Shown here one piece after another: positions 39,145 to 47,804 of a DNA stretch of 64,000 nucleotides (positions within the stretch are counted from its first letter, which is position 1; each line of letters begins with the position of its first letter). The stretch is from Catellatospora paridis. GTDB taxonomy: Bacteria > Actinomycetota > Actinomycetes > Mycobacteriales > Micromonosporaceae. The notes under the pieces were generated by a model, which ran no database searches, was not told the DNA's origin, and worked only from the letters and a program-made list of their open reading frames with translations. A program made the position numbers and the translations under genes. The stretch spans positions 124,001 to 188,000 of the forward strand of contig NZ_ML769318.1 of the NCBI RefSeq assembly GCF_009720365.1, read 5' to 3'.

Positions 39145-41544
39145 TCAGTCCGCGGGTGCCGCCGCGGTTATCCGGTGCAGGGCGAAGGTGTGCAGGGTCT
39201 GCGTGCGGTCGTCCTCGGCGCGCAGGTAGCCCGCGCCGATGGAGACCGGCCGGACCAGCCGCGAGGCGTTCGCGCCGTGCGCGTCCACGTACCCCACCCA
39301 GACCGTCGCCTTGTCCCGGACCGCCTGCTGCAGCACGGCCAGCGCGTGGCTGTGCGCCTGCACCGCGGTCAGGCTGGACATCGGCTGCCCGGCGGCGGCC
39401 CGCACCTCGGCCGGCGCGCGGCGGGCGGCACGGGCGCGAGCGTCCCCGCGCCGGATCTCCTCGACGATGCCGAGCAGCCGCGGCGCGGTCAGCCCGGGGG
39501 CGTCGAGGGCGTCGGGTGCCGGCTCCAGCGCGGGCCGGGCCGCGGCACGGCGCACCTTCGGCGGGGTCAGCACCGCCGCGCCGGTGGCGTCCTCGGGCAC
39601 CGGTGCGTATCCGGCGTCGCGCAGCGCGGTCAGCAGCCGTGCCGAGCTGTACGCGGTCACCAGCACCGTCGGCGCGAGCCGGCGCATCAGCAGCCCGCTC
39701 AGCCGCCGGTCGGCCAGCACTGCCGAGATCAGGCCTTCGTCGTCGCTGCGCAGGTAACTGGTGGCGGTGCCGGTGCGCAGCCCGCCGTGCGTCCGCGACA
39801 CGTCGTCCACCAGGTAGGTCAGCGCCTGCGGAACCGAGGTGCGGGAGCGGCGCGCGAACAGCGTGTGCAGGTCCGGCCCGGCGTACCCGGCGTCCAGCGC
39901 CCGGCGCAGGCTCGCCGCGGTGACCCGGTAGACGCTCGCCCCGCCACCGGACTCGTGCTCGGCGATCAGGTCCAGCTCGGCGGCGAGCGCCGGCTCCGGC
40001 GGCCCCGGGACCACCACGGTCAGGTCGGCCTGGATCAGCACGTGGTCCACCGGCGGCGGCAGCAGTTTCGCCAGCGCTACGGCCACCGGAGTCTCCTCCG
40101 GGGGCAGCTCCGCCTCCGGCCGCCGCCCGAGCGGATCGTCGTCGGCACCCGCCGCGGCCGCCTGCTCCACCAGCGCCCGACCGTATCCGGTCAGCCCGCC
40201 CAACGCGGTGATGCCCAGATCGGCGGCCTCCGCCAGCGCCTCGCGGTGCAGGTCCTCCCGCCCCCGCAGCCGTCGCGGCGCCTGCCAGCGCAGCCATTCC
40301 AGCAGCTCGTCGGCGTCCGGGCCGGTCCCCGGCACCAGCTCGCCGAGCGCCGAGAGCACCGCCCGGCGGACCGCGGGCGTGCCGGCCCGCTCCAGCTGCG
40401 GCGACAGCACGGTCAGCGGCCGGTCCTTCAGATCGCGCTGCCCGGCCAGGCCCGGCTGGCGCGGCATGGCCAGCCACGCGCCGGCCAGCAGCGTCCAGCG
40501 CTGGGCCAGCGGCGCCACCCGCCACTGGTCGTAGCCGGCCGCGGGGAGGAACGCCAGCTCCGAGCCGAGTTCGAGCTCGCCGATCAGCCCGGCCGCGGCG
40601 GCGGTCTCCAGGAGCAGCCCGGCCAGCGGCTCAGCGATCCCGGCGGCCTTGGCCAGGCGGCGCATCGGCAGCACCCCGATGCCGCCGGCGCGCAGCACCG
40701 CGGCGGGCTCCTCGCCCAGCGCCTCCAGCAGGTCCTCGGTATGGCGCACGACGGTCATCGCCTGCCCCGCGCCGGCCCGGTCCACCGTGGTCACCGCGCG
40801 TGGCGCGGCGCTGATGGTGGGCGGCAGCGGGTGCAGCGGCCCCAGCGGGCCCGCGTCGCGGCGCAGCAGCAGGCCCAGTTCACGGGGCAGCTCGACGGCC
40901 CCCTCGGCGGTCTCCACCAGCAGGTGGTGTTCGAGCAGCCAGGCCACCGGCTCGGTGCGGTTGGTGGTGGTGCCCACCGGCGGGCCCTCGGCGAGCCGGT
41001 CCAGCACCGCGCGGGCGGCCGGCGGGGCGGCCAGCAGCGTGCGGCGCAGCCGCGCCGGATCGGTGACCAGCGCGATGACCGCGCCCTTCAGGTCGGCCGC
41101 GGTGTCCAGCTCGACCGCTGGACGGCCGAGACCGGCCAGGTACGGCGAGCAGACCTCGTCGACGGTGGGCACCAGTCGCAGCGTGTCGGGGTCGCCGGGG
41201 GTCGCCGGGTAGAGCAGGAGGCGGGCGCGCAGCCGCTCGATCGCCTCGGTGACCCGGGCCGGCTCGGGCCCGCCGGTCGGCGCGCACGCCATGGCCACGA
41301 TCTCGGCGGCCGAGGTGGTGCCGTCCGATGGGGACCGGGTGAAGCGGGCCGCGTCGAGGATCTCCAGGGTGAACCGGTCGAGCGTGTCGAGCGTGCGCGC
41401 CACCGACACCCGGGTCTGGGCCCGCGCGGCCAGCACCGTCAGGTCGGTGGGCACGGGGGTGATCAGGTCAGGGCGCAGGCGCAGCAGCGCGCCGAGGGCG
41501 TCGTCGGACAGCGCGCGCAGATGGTCGGACAGCTCGGTGCTCAT
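39145..41544 (-). CDS. XPB-associated helicase-like protein with WYL-type C terminus
   Basis: A 799-aa protein conserved beside XPB in actinobacteria (annotated as helicase C-terminal/XPB-Ssl2-like). It has no Walker A or DExH motif, so it is not itself a helicase. The N-terminal part is Ala/Leu-rich helical (MSTELSDHLRALSDDALGALL). The middle has HVLIQADLTVVVPG as in XPB N-terminal-like domains. The end (VWVGYVDAHGANASRLVRPVSI) is a WYL-type ligand or DNA-sensing module. It probably works with XPB in repair; the mechanism is unknown. Confidence 0.88.
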   Translation of the reverse strand: MSTELSDHLRALSDDALGALLRLRPDLITPVPTDLTVLAARAQTRVSVARTLDTLDRFTLEILDAARFTRSPSDGTTSAAEIVAMACAPTGGPEPARVTEAIERLRARLLLYPATPGDPDTLRLVPTVDEVCSPYLAGLGRPAVELDTAADLKGAVIALVTDPARLRRTLLAAPPAARAVLDRLAEGPPVGTTTNRTEPVAWLLEHHLLVETAEGAVELPRELGLLLRRDAGPLGPLHPLPPTISAAPRAVTTVDRAGAGQAMTVVRHTEDLLEALGEEPAAVLRAGGIGVLPMRRLAKAAGIAEPLAGLLLETAAAAGLIGELELGSELAFLPAAGYDQWRVAPLAQRWTLLAGAWLAMPRQPGLAGQRDLKDRPLTVLSPQLERAGTPAVRRAVLSALGELVPGTGPDADELLEWLRWQAPRRLRGREDLHREALAEAADLGITALGGLTGYGRALVEQAAAAGADDDPLGRRPEAELPPEETPVAVALAKLLPPPVDHVLIQADLTVVVPGPPEPALAAELDLIAEHESGGGASVYRVTAASLRRALDAGYAGPDLHTLFARRSRTSVPQALTYLVDDVSRTHGGLRTGTATSYLRSDDEGLISAVLADRRLSGLLMRRLAPTVLVTAYSSARLLTALRDAGYAPVPEDATGAAVLTPPKVRRAAARPALEPAPDALDAPGLTAPRLLGIVEEIRRGDARARAARRAPAEVRAAAGQPMSSLTAVQAHSHALAVLQQAVRDKATVWVGYVDAHGANASRLVRPVSIGAGYLRAEDDRTQTLHTFALHRITAAAPAD

Positions 41545-41735
41545 CGTGCCTCCACGCTATCCGGTCGGCGGTCCGCGCGCGGCAGTCGTAAGGACGGGAC
41601 GGTGACGCGGAAGCGGGGATTCCAGTTGGGCCCCCGGATCACGATCGCTAGCCTTGTCAGCGGGCCACCACCGGCGTGGCCGTTCGGACGTGCCGGGCGC
41701 CTGGCGCCCTCGGGGAAAGAAGCAGGTGTGCAGCA

Positions 41736-42122
41736 GTGCCTACGGGTCGCGTGAAGTGGTACGACACGGAGAAGGGATTCGGTTTCCTGACCCGTGACGA
41801 GGGCGGCGACGTCTTCGTGCACAAGGCCGCGCTGCCTGACGGCGTCGGCGAGCTCAAGCCCGGCCAGAAGGTCGAGTTCGGGGTCGCCGCGGGCCGCAAG
41901 GGAGACCAGGCGCTGCAGGTCAAGCTCATCGACGCGCCGCCCTCGCTGCAGGAGCTGCGCCGCCGTCCGGCCGACGAGCTGAACACCCTGATCGAAGACA
42001 TGATCAAGGTGTTGGAGGCGAAGATCCTCCCGGATCTCAAGCGCGGCCGCTTCCCGGAGAAGAAGACCGCCCAGGCCCTCGCCCAGGCCCTCCACACCAT
42101 CGCCCGCGACCTCGAGGTCTGA
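41736..42122 (+). CDS. Cold-shock domain protein with C-terminal extension
   Basis: A 128-aa protein. Residues ~1-65 form a cold-shock (CSD) fold: TGRVKWYDTEKGFGFL with RNP1, and DVFVHKAAL with RNP2. The second half is helical (ELRRRPADELNTLIEDMIKVLEAKI). It binds single-stranded nucleic acid and is longer than typical 67-aa Csp proteins. I chose GTG 41736 with AGGTG upstream; the open frame before it lacks the domain. Confidence 0.93.
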   Translation: MPTGRVKWYDTEKGFGFLTRDEGGDVFVHKAALPDGVGELKPGQKVEFGVAAGRKGDQALQVKLIDAPPSLQELRRRPADELNTLIEDMIKVLEAKILPDLKRGRFPEKKTAQALAQALHTIARDLEV

Positions 42123-42169
42123 CCGCCCGCGGGCCCTCCGGCCCGCCGCCCTCGGGACAACTCCTAAAA

Positions 42170-42204
42170 ACTTGCGCCCTCACGGACTCCGTGAGGGCGC
42201 AAGT
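42170..42204. terminator. Bidirectional terminator
   Basis: A 16-bp perfect stem (42170-42185 with 42189-42204), loop ACT, flanked by A-run on the left and T-run on the right, between convergent csp-like and mqnD genes. Outer AACTC/GAGTT extends it. Confidence 0.85.
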
Positions 42205-42232
42205 CTTTAAGAGTTGCGGCAAGGGGGTGGGG

Positions 42233-43036
42233 TCACAGGTCGACCGGCGGGACGAGGCCGGCGGTGGCGGCGCGGAGGAGGAGGGCGCGGGCGGCGGCGT
42301 GGCCGTCGGGGCCGAGGTCCTCGGTGAACTCGTTGACGTACAGCTTGATGTGCTGGTCGACGACGTCCGGCTCCATCTCCTGGGCGTGTGCGAGCACGTA
42401 CGCGCGGCTGGCCTCGGGGTCGGCCCAGGCGGCCCGCACGGAGGACCGGATCCAGCCGGTGGCGGCCGCGGCGTCGACGGCGCCCCGCTTGGCCAGGATC
42501 GCGCCGAGCGGGATGGGCAGGCCGGTGTCGGCCTCCCACCACTCGCCGAGGTCGACCAGGCTCGTCAGCCCATACCGCTGGAAAGTGAAGCGGGCCTCGT
42601 GGATGACCAGGCCGGCGTCGTAGCGACCGGCCGCGACCCCCGGCATGATCTCGTGGAACGGCACCACCTCGATGCGCCCCGGGACCTGCCCGGACTGCTC
42701 CGCCCACAACCGGAAGAGCAGGTAGGCCGTGGTGCGGTCGCCGGGCACCGCGACCGTCGCGCCGGTGATGTCGGCGCGGCCCCCGGTCAGCAGCAGCGGA
42801 CCGCAGCCGCGCCCCAGCGCCCCGCCGCACGGCAGCAGCTCGTAGGTGTCCAGCAGCCACGGCAGTGCCGCGTAGCTGACCTTGACCAGGTCGAAGCGCC
42901 CGTCGAGGGCGGCGGTGTTGGTGACGTCCACGTCGGCGAAGGTGACGTCCAGCTCCGGCGCGCCGGGCACCAGGCTGTGCACGAGGGCGTGGAAGACGAA
43001 GGTGTCGTTCGGGCACGGCGAGAAGGCGATCCTCAT
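42233..43036 (-). CDS. mqnD: 1,4-dihydroxy-6-naphthoate synthase (menaquinone, futalosine route)
   Basis: A 267-aa enzyme converting cyclic dehypoxanthine futalosine to 1,4-dihydroxy-6-naphthoate. It has the periplasmic-binding-like MqnD fold: start MRIAFSPCPNDTFVFHALVH, KVSYAALPWLL, and GLVIHEARFTFQRYGL with a conserved His. The ATG at 43036 overlaps the stop of the upstream DUF2530 gene (ATGA), so they are co-translated. The futalosine hydrolase mqnB lies nearby at 44112, confirming the pathway. Confidence 0.94.
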   Translation of the reverse strand: MRIAFSPCPNDTFVFHALVHSLVPGAPELDVTFADVDVTNTAALDGRFDLVKVSYAALPWLLDTYELLPCGGALGRGCGPLLLTGGRADITGATVAVPGDRTTAYLLFRLWAEQSGQVPGRIEVVPFHEIMPGVAAGRYDAGLVIHEARFTFQRYGLTSLVDLGEWWEADTGLPIPLGAILAKRGAVDAAAATGWIRSSVRAAWADPEASRAYVLAHAQEMEPDVVDQHIKLYVNEFTEDLGPDGHAAARALLLRAATAGLVPPVDL

Positions 43037-43263
43037 GTGCGGCGCGCCTTCCGGTGCCGGTCGTGCACGATCATGGTGGCCAGTCCGGGCAGGCCCCAGA
43101 CCACACCGGCGACGCAGATCCACAGCCAACTGGAATGACCGTTGGCCGACAGCCAGTCGCGGAAGAACAACAACACGAGCCCGACCAGCGCGAACGCGGC
43201 CATGCCGCCGATGGCGAAGGGGACGGTCGGGGGGTCCAGCGGTTTGGGTGGTTCCAAGGGCAC
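43033..43263 (-). CDS. DUF2530 small membrane protein
   Basis: A 76-aa protein. A Pro-rich N terminus (PLEPPKPLDPPTVP) precedes two hydrophobic helices (FAIGGMAAFALVGLVLLFF and SWLWICVAGVVWGLPGLATM) and a basic HDRHRKARR end. This matches the small actinobacterial DUF2530 family. GTG 43263 is the only good start. It overlaps mqnD by 4 bases. Confidence 0.8.
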   Translation of the reverse strand: MPLEPPKPLDPPTVPFAIGGMAAFALVGLVLLFFRDWLSANGHSSWLWICVAGVVWGLPGLATMIVHDRHRKARRT

Positions 43264-43296
43264 GACAACAGCGTACGCGCTGGCAGGATAGGCACC

Positions 43297-44115
43297 ATGC
43301 CCCTGCTGCGCGCGCTCCAGACGTTCGCGGACGTCGTGGTCCGGACCATCCGGGTGCTCATCGCCACGGTGAGCAGATCGGTCGTCGGCATCCGCTGGCT
43401 GACCCGCACCGCCCTGCGGATACGGGTGCAGGGCTCGGGCGGCGTCACCGGCGTCGCCCGGCTCTACGACCTGCACGCGGTCGTCGTCGCCGCGGACCTG
43501 TCCCTGCTCGCCGGACTGGTCTGGGCGGTCGGCGCGCCCAGCCCGACGGAACTGTCGCTGGCCGTCGGGGCCGGGGTGCTGGCAGCCGTGCCCGCGGGCC
43601 TGGCCGTCGCGGCGGCACCCGCCTCGGGGCGGGCGCTGATCGGCCTGCTGCTGGTCGGGCGGGCCGTCGCGACACTGCTCGCCGCGCAGTGGCTGACGAG
43701 CTGGATCCTGCTGCTGGTGCTGGTCGCGCTGATCCTGCCGCAGTGGGTGGTGCACCTGGTCCTGCTGCGCCGCCTGCTGCCGCGCGAAGCGCACGGGTTC
43801 GGCGCGCTGTGGCGGGCTGTGCAGTACGCCTCCATCGCCGGTCTGGTGGCCGGGGTGACGGGCCTGGTCATCGGCGCGTTCCTGGGCGGCTGGCCGCTCT
43901 GGGTGGCCGTGTTCTGCCTGGCCGTCGGCGCGCTGCTGGCGCTGCGGCTGCCCGCGCCGGGCGGCCCGGCGCCCGGCCCGGCCAAGCCGCTGCCGCCGGT
44001 GCCCCCGGCCAAGCGGCTGCCGCAGCAGGAGCAGCGCACCATCCCCGAGGGCTTCCACGTGTACCGTCCGTCGTCGCTGGACCCGTCCGGCGACGAGGGG
44101 AGGAAGAAGCAGTGA
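43297..44115 (+). CDS. Polytopic membrane protein, operon with mqnB
   Basis: A 272-aa protein with 5-6 hydrophobic segments (LSLAVGAGVLAAVPAGLAVAA, SWILLLVLVALILPQWVVHL, WPLWVAVFCLAVGALLAL) and a Pro/Lys/Gln-rich cytoplasmic tail. I recognise no family. It starts at ATG 43297, divergent from DUF2530, and overlaps mqnB by 4 bases (GTGA), so it may help menaquinone biosynthesis or simply share the operon. Confidence 0.75.
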   Translation: MPLLRALQTFADVVVRTIRVLIATVSRSVVGIRWLTRTALRIRVQGSGGVTGVARLYDLHAVVVAADLSLLAGLVWAVGAPSPTELSLAVGAGVLAAVPAGLAVAAAPASGRALIGLLLVGRAVATLLAAQWLTSWILLLVLVALILPQWVVHLVLLRRLLPREAHGFGALWRAVQYASIAGLVAGVTGLVIGAFLGGWPLWVAVFCLAVGALLALRLPAPGGPAPGPAKPLPPVPPAKRLPQQEQRTIPEGFHVYRPSSLDPSGDEGRKKQ

Positions 44116-44741
44116 CGCTGCTGATCGTGACGGCGGTCGCCGCCGAAGCCGAGGCGCTGTCCCGGGGCCTGCCGCCGGGCGCGGACGTGACCGTGGCCCC
44201 GGTCGGGGTCGGCCCGGCCGCGGCCGCCGCGGGCACCGCGCGGCTGCTGGCACTGGCCGGGGACCGCTACCGGGCGGTGGTGTCGGCGGGCATCGGCGGC
44301 GGCATCGGCCTGGCCCCGGGCACGACGGCGCTGGCCACCCGCTGCATCGCCGCGGACCTGGGCGCGGACTCGCCGCAGGGTTTCCTGAGCCTCGACGAGC
44401 TGGGCTTCGGCAGCGCCACCGCCGAGGTGGACACCGCACTGCTGGCCGCCCTGCGGAAAGCGCTGCCGGACGCCACCACCGGGGAGATCCTGACCGTCTC
44501 GACCGTCACCGGCACCGCCGAGGGCACCGCCGAGCTGCTGCGCCGTCACCCCAACGCGGTCGCCGAGGCGATGGAGGGCTACGGCGTGGCCTGCGCCGCC
44601 CAGGGCGCGGGCCTGTCCTTCGCCGAACTCCGCACCATCTCCAACGCCGTCGGCCCCCGCGACCGCGCCGCCTGGCGCATCGGCGACGCCTTCGCCGCGC
44701 TCACCGCCGCCGGCCCGGCCCTGGCTTCGCTGCGCCCCTGA
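44112..44741 (+). CDS. mqnB: Futalosine hydrolase
   Basis: A 209-aa nucleosidase of the MTAN/PNP fold that removes hypoxanthine from futalosine in menaquinone synthesis. The motifs are VTAVAAEAEALSRGL at the start, VVSAGIGGGIG, and AEAMEGYGVACAAQ with catalytic Glu, then ELRTISNAVGPRDR. GTG 44112 overlaps the preceding stop. It is the second gene of this pathway in the window. Confidence 0.93.
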   Translation: MTLLIVTAVAAEAEALSRGLPPGADVTVAPVGVGPAAAAAGTARLLALAGDRYRAVVSAGIGGGIGLAPGTTALATRCIAADLGADSPQGFLSLDELGFGSATAEVDTALLAALRKALPDATTGEILTVSTVTGTAEGTAELLRRHPNAVAEAMEGYGVACAAQGAGLSFAELRTISNAVGPRDRAAWRIGDAFAALTAAGPALASLRP

Positions 44742-44794
44742 CGGCGCTGCGCGCCGGCACTGCAGGTTCGGGGAAACTGCGGCTATGAAGACGT

Positions 44795-44829
44795 CGATGG
44801 CTGCAGTTTCACTGAAACTGCAGCCATCG
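44795..44829. terminator. Bidirectional terminator
   Basis: A 16-bp stem (44795-44810 with 44814-44829), loop ACT, between convergent mqnB and DUF3027 genes. Upstream, GAAACTGCGGCTAT is an imperfect second copy of the right arm. Confidence 0.75.
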
Positions 44830-44850
44830 CAAGCCGGACGCGGTGCGGGG

Positions 44851-45609
44851 TCATTCGATGTCTTCGACCACGCCGTCGTCGTAGATGGTGGGCGGGGCGG
44901 GGATGACGGTCTCGTCGATCAGGACCTCGGAGTGGCCGCCGCAGCCGTGGTCCAGGGAGACGATGCGGCCGTCGTCGGGGGCGTACACATTGGCGCAGGC
45001 GCCGAACATGCGGCCCAACGAACCGCCGAGTTTCACGTAGAACGCGCAGGACACGCAGCGCGCCGTGCGGGGCGCGGCCAGCGAGATCGGGGCGTCGGGG
45101 CCGTTCTCGCCGTCGTACCAGCGCTGGGCGGCCTCCTCGCGGCCCAGCGGGGACAGCACGCGCGGGCGGCCCAGGCCGAGTTCCCAGGCGACCTCGTCGA
45201 CCTCGGGATCGCCGCCGAGCATATAGCCGGGGGTGAGCCGGTCGTCGTCCTCGGGTGTGGGCAGCAGGTCGCCGACGCCCAGGTCGCCGGGGTGCAGCCG
45301 CTCGTGCCAGGGCACCCAGCCGGGGGCGAGCAGCGCGTCGCCGCCGGGCAGCAGCACGGTCTCGCAGACGGTGACGTGCTTGCTGCGCGGGGCGCGGGTC
45401 ACCGTGACGGCCCACTGCCAGCCGCGGTAGCCCGGCAGGTCGCAGGCGAAGTAATGGGTGACCACGCGATCGCCCTCGGCGACCACGTTCAGATGCTCGC
45501 CGATGTGCCCGGCTTCCTCGGTGATCGCGGCACGTGCGATGTCCACGGCCTCGGCGCAGGCTTGATCGACTTTCGGGGCGCGGGTGGCGGTCCTGGTCAC
45601 ATTCCCCAT
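44851..45609 (-). CDS. DUF3027 domain-containing protein
   Basis: A 252-aa protein of the actinobacterial DUF3027 family. Typical features are ACDLPGYRGWQWAVTVTRA in the first half and a likely zinc site in the second half (CVSCAFYVKLGG, FGACANVYAPDDGR, DHGCGGHSE). It is cytoplasmic with no membrane segment. The function is unknown. It is divergent from the purine permease by 130 bases. Confidence 0.9.
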   Translation of the reverse strand: MGNVTRTATRAPKVDQACAEAVDIARAAITEEAGHIGEHLNVVAEGDRVVTHYFACDLPGYRGWQWAVTVTRAPRSKHVTVCETVLLPGGDALLAPGWVPWHERLHPGDLGVGDLLPTPEDDDRLTPGYMLGGDPEVDEVAWELGLGRPRVLSPLGREEAAQRWYDGENGPDAPISLAAPRTARCVSCAFYVKLGGSLGRMFGACANVYAPDDGRIVSLDHGCGGHSEVLIDETVIPAPPTIYDDGVVEDIE

Positions 45610-45739
45610 TCTTCCTCATCGCTGATTTGGAGTTTCGGTGACCCGGCAGCCCTGGCCGAGGGCTTGCCCGGCGGGTCGCTGCGGGACGATCTTCGTGGCT
45701 CGGTACACAATCGGCCTTCGATCTGGAACGATGCGCCCC

Positions 45740-47179
45740 ATGAGCACAGCTGGTCCTGGTGTGGTCGGGGGAGTCGACCGCTACTTCGAGATCTCCGCCC
45801 GCGGGTCGACGATGTCCCGCGAAGTGCGTGGTGGCCTGGCCACTTTCTTCACGATGGCCTACATCGTGGTGCTGAACCCGCTCATCCTCGGCGGCGGCAA
45901 GGACATGGACGGCGCGACGCTGCCGCTGGCGGCGGTCGCGGCGGCCACGGCGCTGATGGCGGGCCTGCTGACGATCCTGATGGGTGTCGTCGGCCGGTTC
46001 CCCCTCGCGCTGGCGGCGGGCCTCGGCGTCAACGCCCTCGTGGCGTACGAGATCGCACCGCTGATGACCTGGGCCGACGCGATGGGTCTGGTGGTCATCG
46101 AAGGCGTGATCATCGCGATCCTGGTGCTGACCAACCTGCGGGTGGCGGTCTTCCACAGCGTGCCGATGCAGCTGAAGACGGCGATCGGCGTCGGCATCGG
46201 CCTGTTCCTGACCATCATCGGCTTCGTCGACGCCGGGTTCGTACGCTCGACCGGGCAGGGCTCGCCGCCGATCGGGCTGGGCATCGGCGGCAAGATCGTG
46301 ACCTGGCCGGGCCTGGTCTTCGTGATCGGCCTGCTGGTGACGATCGTGCTGGTCGCCCGCAAGGTCAAGGGCGCGATCCTGATCGGCATCATCGGCTCGA
46401 CCGTGCTGGCGATCATCGTCGAGGCGATCGCGCAGGTCGGCCCGATGGGCGGCCCGGCGGGCACCCCGGCCGGCTGGGCGCTGAACGTGCCGGTCGTGCC
46501 GGACAAGTGGGTCGGCGTGCCCGACCTGTCCCTGCTCGGCAACTTCAACGTGCTGGGCGGATGGCAGACCGCGGGCATCGTGGTCTGTGCGATGTTCGTC
46601 TTCACGCTGCTGCTGACGGACTTCTTCGACACGATGGGCACCATGGTCGCCGTCGCCCAGGAGGGCGGCATGCTGACCGAGGACGGCATGGTCCCGCGTA
46701 CCAAGGAGATCCTGCTGGTCGACTCGATCGCGGCCGCGGCGGGCGGTGCGGCGAGCACGTCGAGCAACACGTCGTACATCGAGAGCGCGGCCGGTGTCGC
46801 CGAGGGCGCGCGGACCGGTTTCGCCAACCTCGTCACCGGTGGCCTGTTCCTGCTGGCGATGTTCCTGGCCCCGCTGGTGACCGTGGTGCCCTTCGAGGCC
46901 GCCTCGGTGGCGCTGGTGGTCGTCGGCTTCCTGATGATGACCGCGGTGCGCAACATCGACTGGACCGACTACGAGATCGGCATCCCGGCGTTCCTCACCA
47001 TCGTGATCATGCCGTTCACGTACTCGATCTCGAACGGCATCGGCGCGGGCGTCATCACGTATGTCCTGATCAAGGCCACTAAGGGCAAGCTTCGGGACGT
47101 GCATCCGCTGCTGTGGATCGTGGCGCTGCTCTTCGTGCTCTATTTCGCCGTGGGCGCGCTCGAGAAGCTGGTTTTCTGA
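45740..47179 (+). CDS. NCS2-family purine permease (AzgA-like)
   Basis: A 479-aa transporter with 12-14 membrane helices. DRYFEISARGSTMSREVRGGLATFF at the start and the FFDTMGTMVAVAQEGG and SSNTSYIESAAGVAEGARTG motifs identify the AzgA subfamily of proton-driven adenine, guanine or hypoxanthine uptake. I chose ATG 45740; an ATG 9 bases upstream is also possible. No purine riboswitch was seen upstream. Confidence 0.93.
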   Translation: MSTAGPGVVGGVDRYFEISARGSTMSREVRGGLATFFTMAYIVVLNPLILGGGKDMDGATLPLAAVAAATALMAGLLTILMGVVGRFPLALAAGLGVNALVAYEIAPLMTWADAMGLVVIEGVIIAILVLTNLRVAVFHSVPMQLKTAIGVGIGLFLTIIGFVDAGFVRSTGQGSPPIGLGIGGKIVTWPGLVFVIGLLVTIVLVARKVKGAILIGIIGSTVLAIIVEAIAQVGPMGGPAGTPAGWALNVPVVPDKWVGVPDLSLLGNFNVLGGWQTAGIVVCAMFVFTLLLTDFFDTMGTMVAVAQEGGMLTEDGMVPRTKEILLVDSIAAAAGGAASTSSNTSYIESAAGVAEGARTGFANLVTGGLFLLAMFLAPLVTVVPFEAASVALVVVGFLMMTAVRNIDWTDYEIGIPAFLTIVIMPFTYSISNGIGAGVITYVLIKATKGKLRDVHPLLWIVALLFVLYFAVGALEKLVF

Positions 47180-47223
47180 GAGCGTGACCGCGCTCACCTG
47201 GGTAAAGGGATATCGTTAGCCAG

Positions 47224-47246
47224 GCTTATTAGCTAAGCTAATAAGC
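47224..47246 (+). promoter_or_regulatory. Perfect palindromic operator of the MarR-type gene
   Basis: A perfect 23-bp inverted repeat: half-site GCTTATTAGCT, one central A, then its complement. It is AT-rich in a GC-rich genome and ends exactly at the base before the GTG at 47247. Autorepression by the MarR-type protein is the likely role. Confidence 0.75.
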
Positions 47247-47696
47247 GTGACGGAGCAGGTGGTGATGGTGACGCAAGCTTCTCCCGAGGAGCTGACCGAG
47301 CGGCTCCGCGACGCCATCACCCGGCTCAACCGTCGGCTGCGCCAGGAGCGCCCGGTCGGCGATCTCACCGTGACCCAGCTGTCCGCCCTCACCAGCCTCC
47401 GGATCGGCGGCGCGCTCACCCCGCGCGAACTGTCCGAGGCGGAGCGGGTGCAACCGCCCACGATGACGAAGATCGTGGCGAAGCTGGAAGAACGCGGTCT
47501 GATCAGCCGGACCCCGCACCCCACCGACGGGCGGCAGGTTCTGCTGTCGCCCAGTGAACAGGGGCTCGCGGTGCTGGAGGACTACCAGCGGGTGCGCGAC
47601 GAATGGCTGGCCGGCAAGCTGGCGGGTTTCACCGCCCAGGAACGCGACACGGTGGTACGTGCCGCAGCACTGCTGGAGCGGCTCGCGCGCGACTGA
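47247..47696 (+). CDS. MarR-family transcriptional regulator
   Basis: A 149-aa winged-helix repressor. The core has TVTQLSALTSLRIGGALTPR, recognition helix RVQPPTMTKIVAKLEERG, and wing ISRTPHPTDGRQVLLSPS. Helices at both ends make the dimer. It starts with GTG immediately after a perfect palindrome, without a ribosome-binding site between, so the mRNA may be leaderless. The next gene is an MFS transporter on the same strand, a common MarR target. Confidence 0.92.
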   Translation: MTEQVVMVTQASPEELTERLRDAITRLNRRLRQERPVGDLTVTQLSALTSLRIGGALTPRELSEAERVQPPTMTKIVAKLEERGLISRTPHPTDGRQVLLSPSEQGLAVLEDYQRVRDEWLAGKLAGFTAQERDTVVRAAALLERLARD

Positions 47697-47712
47697 TCGC
47701 GGGGGAACTCGC

Positions 47713-47736
47713 GATCAGGCAAGCGGAGGCCTGATC
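47713..47736 (+). other. Small hairpin between MarR-type and MFS genes
   Basis: GATCAGGC (47713-47720) pairs with GCCTGATC (47729-47736) around an 8-nt loop. It may attenuate read-through into the MFS gene or be without function. Confidence 0.35.
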
Positions 47737-47804
47737 CGTCCGATCCGACCGGGGCACCCCGGCCGGTGAGCGGCGGCAAGGCTATCCGAGGAGGCGCACT
47801 CCGC

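Noticed and set aside
44780-44829. Third member of the hairpin family of 49873 and 51653
   Set aside because: It lacks the GGAA-GTGGTCT-ACC apex and the GATCGCTGT base; it is a plain terminator stem.
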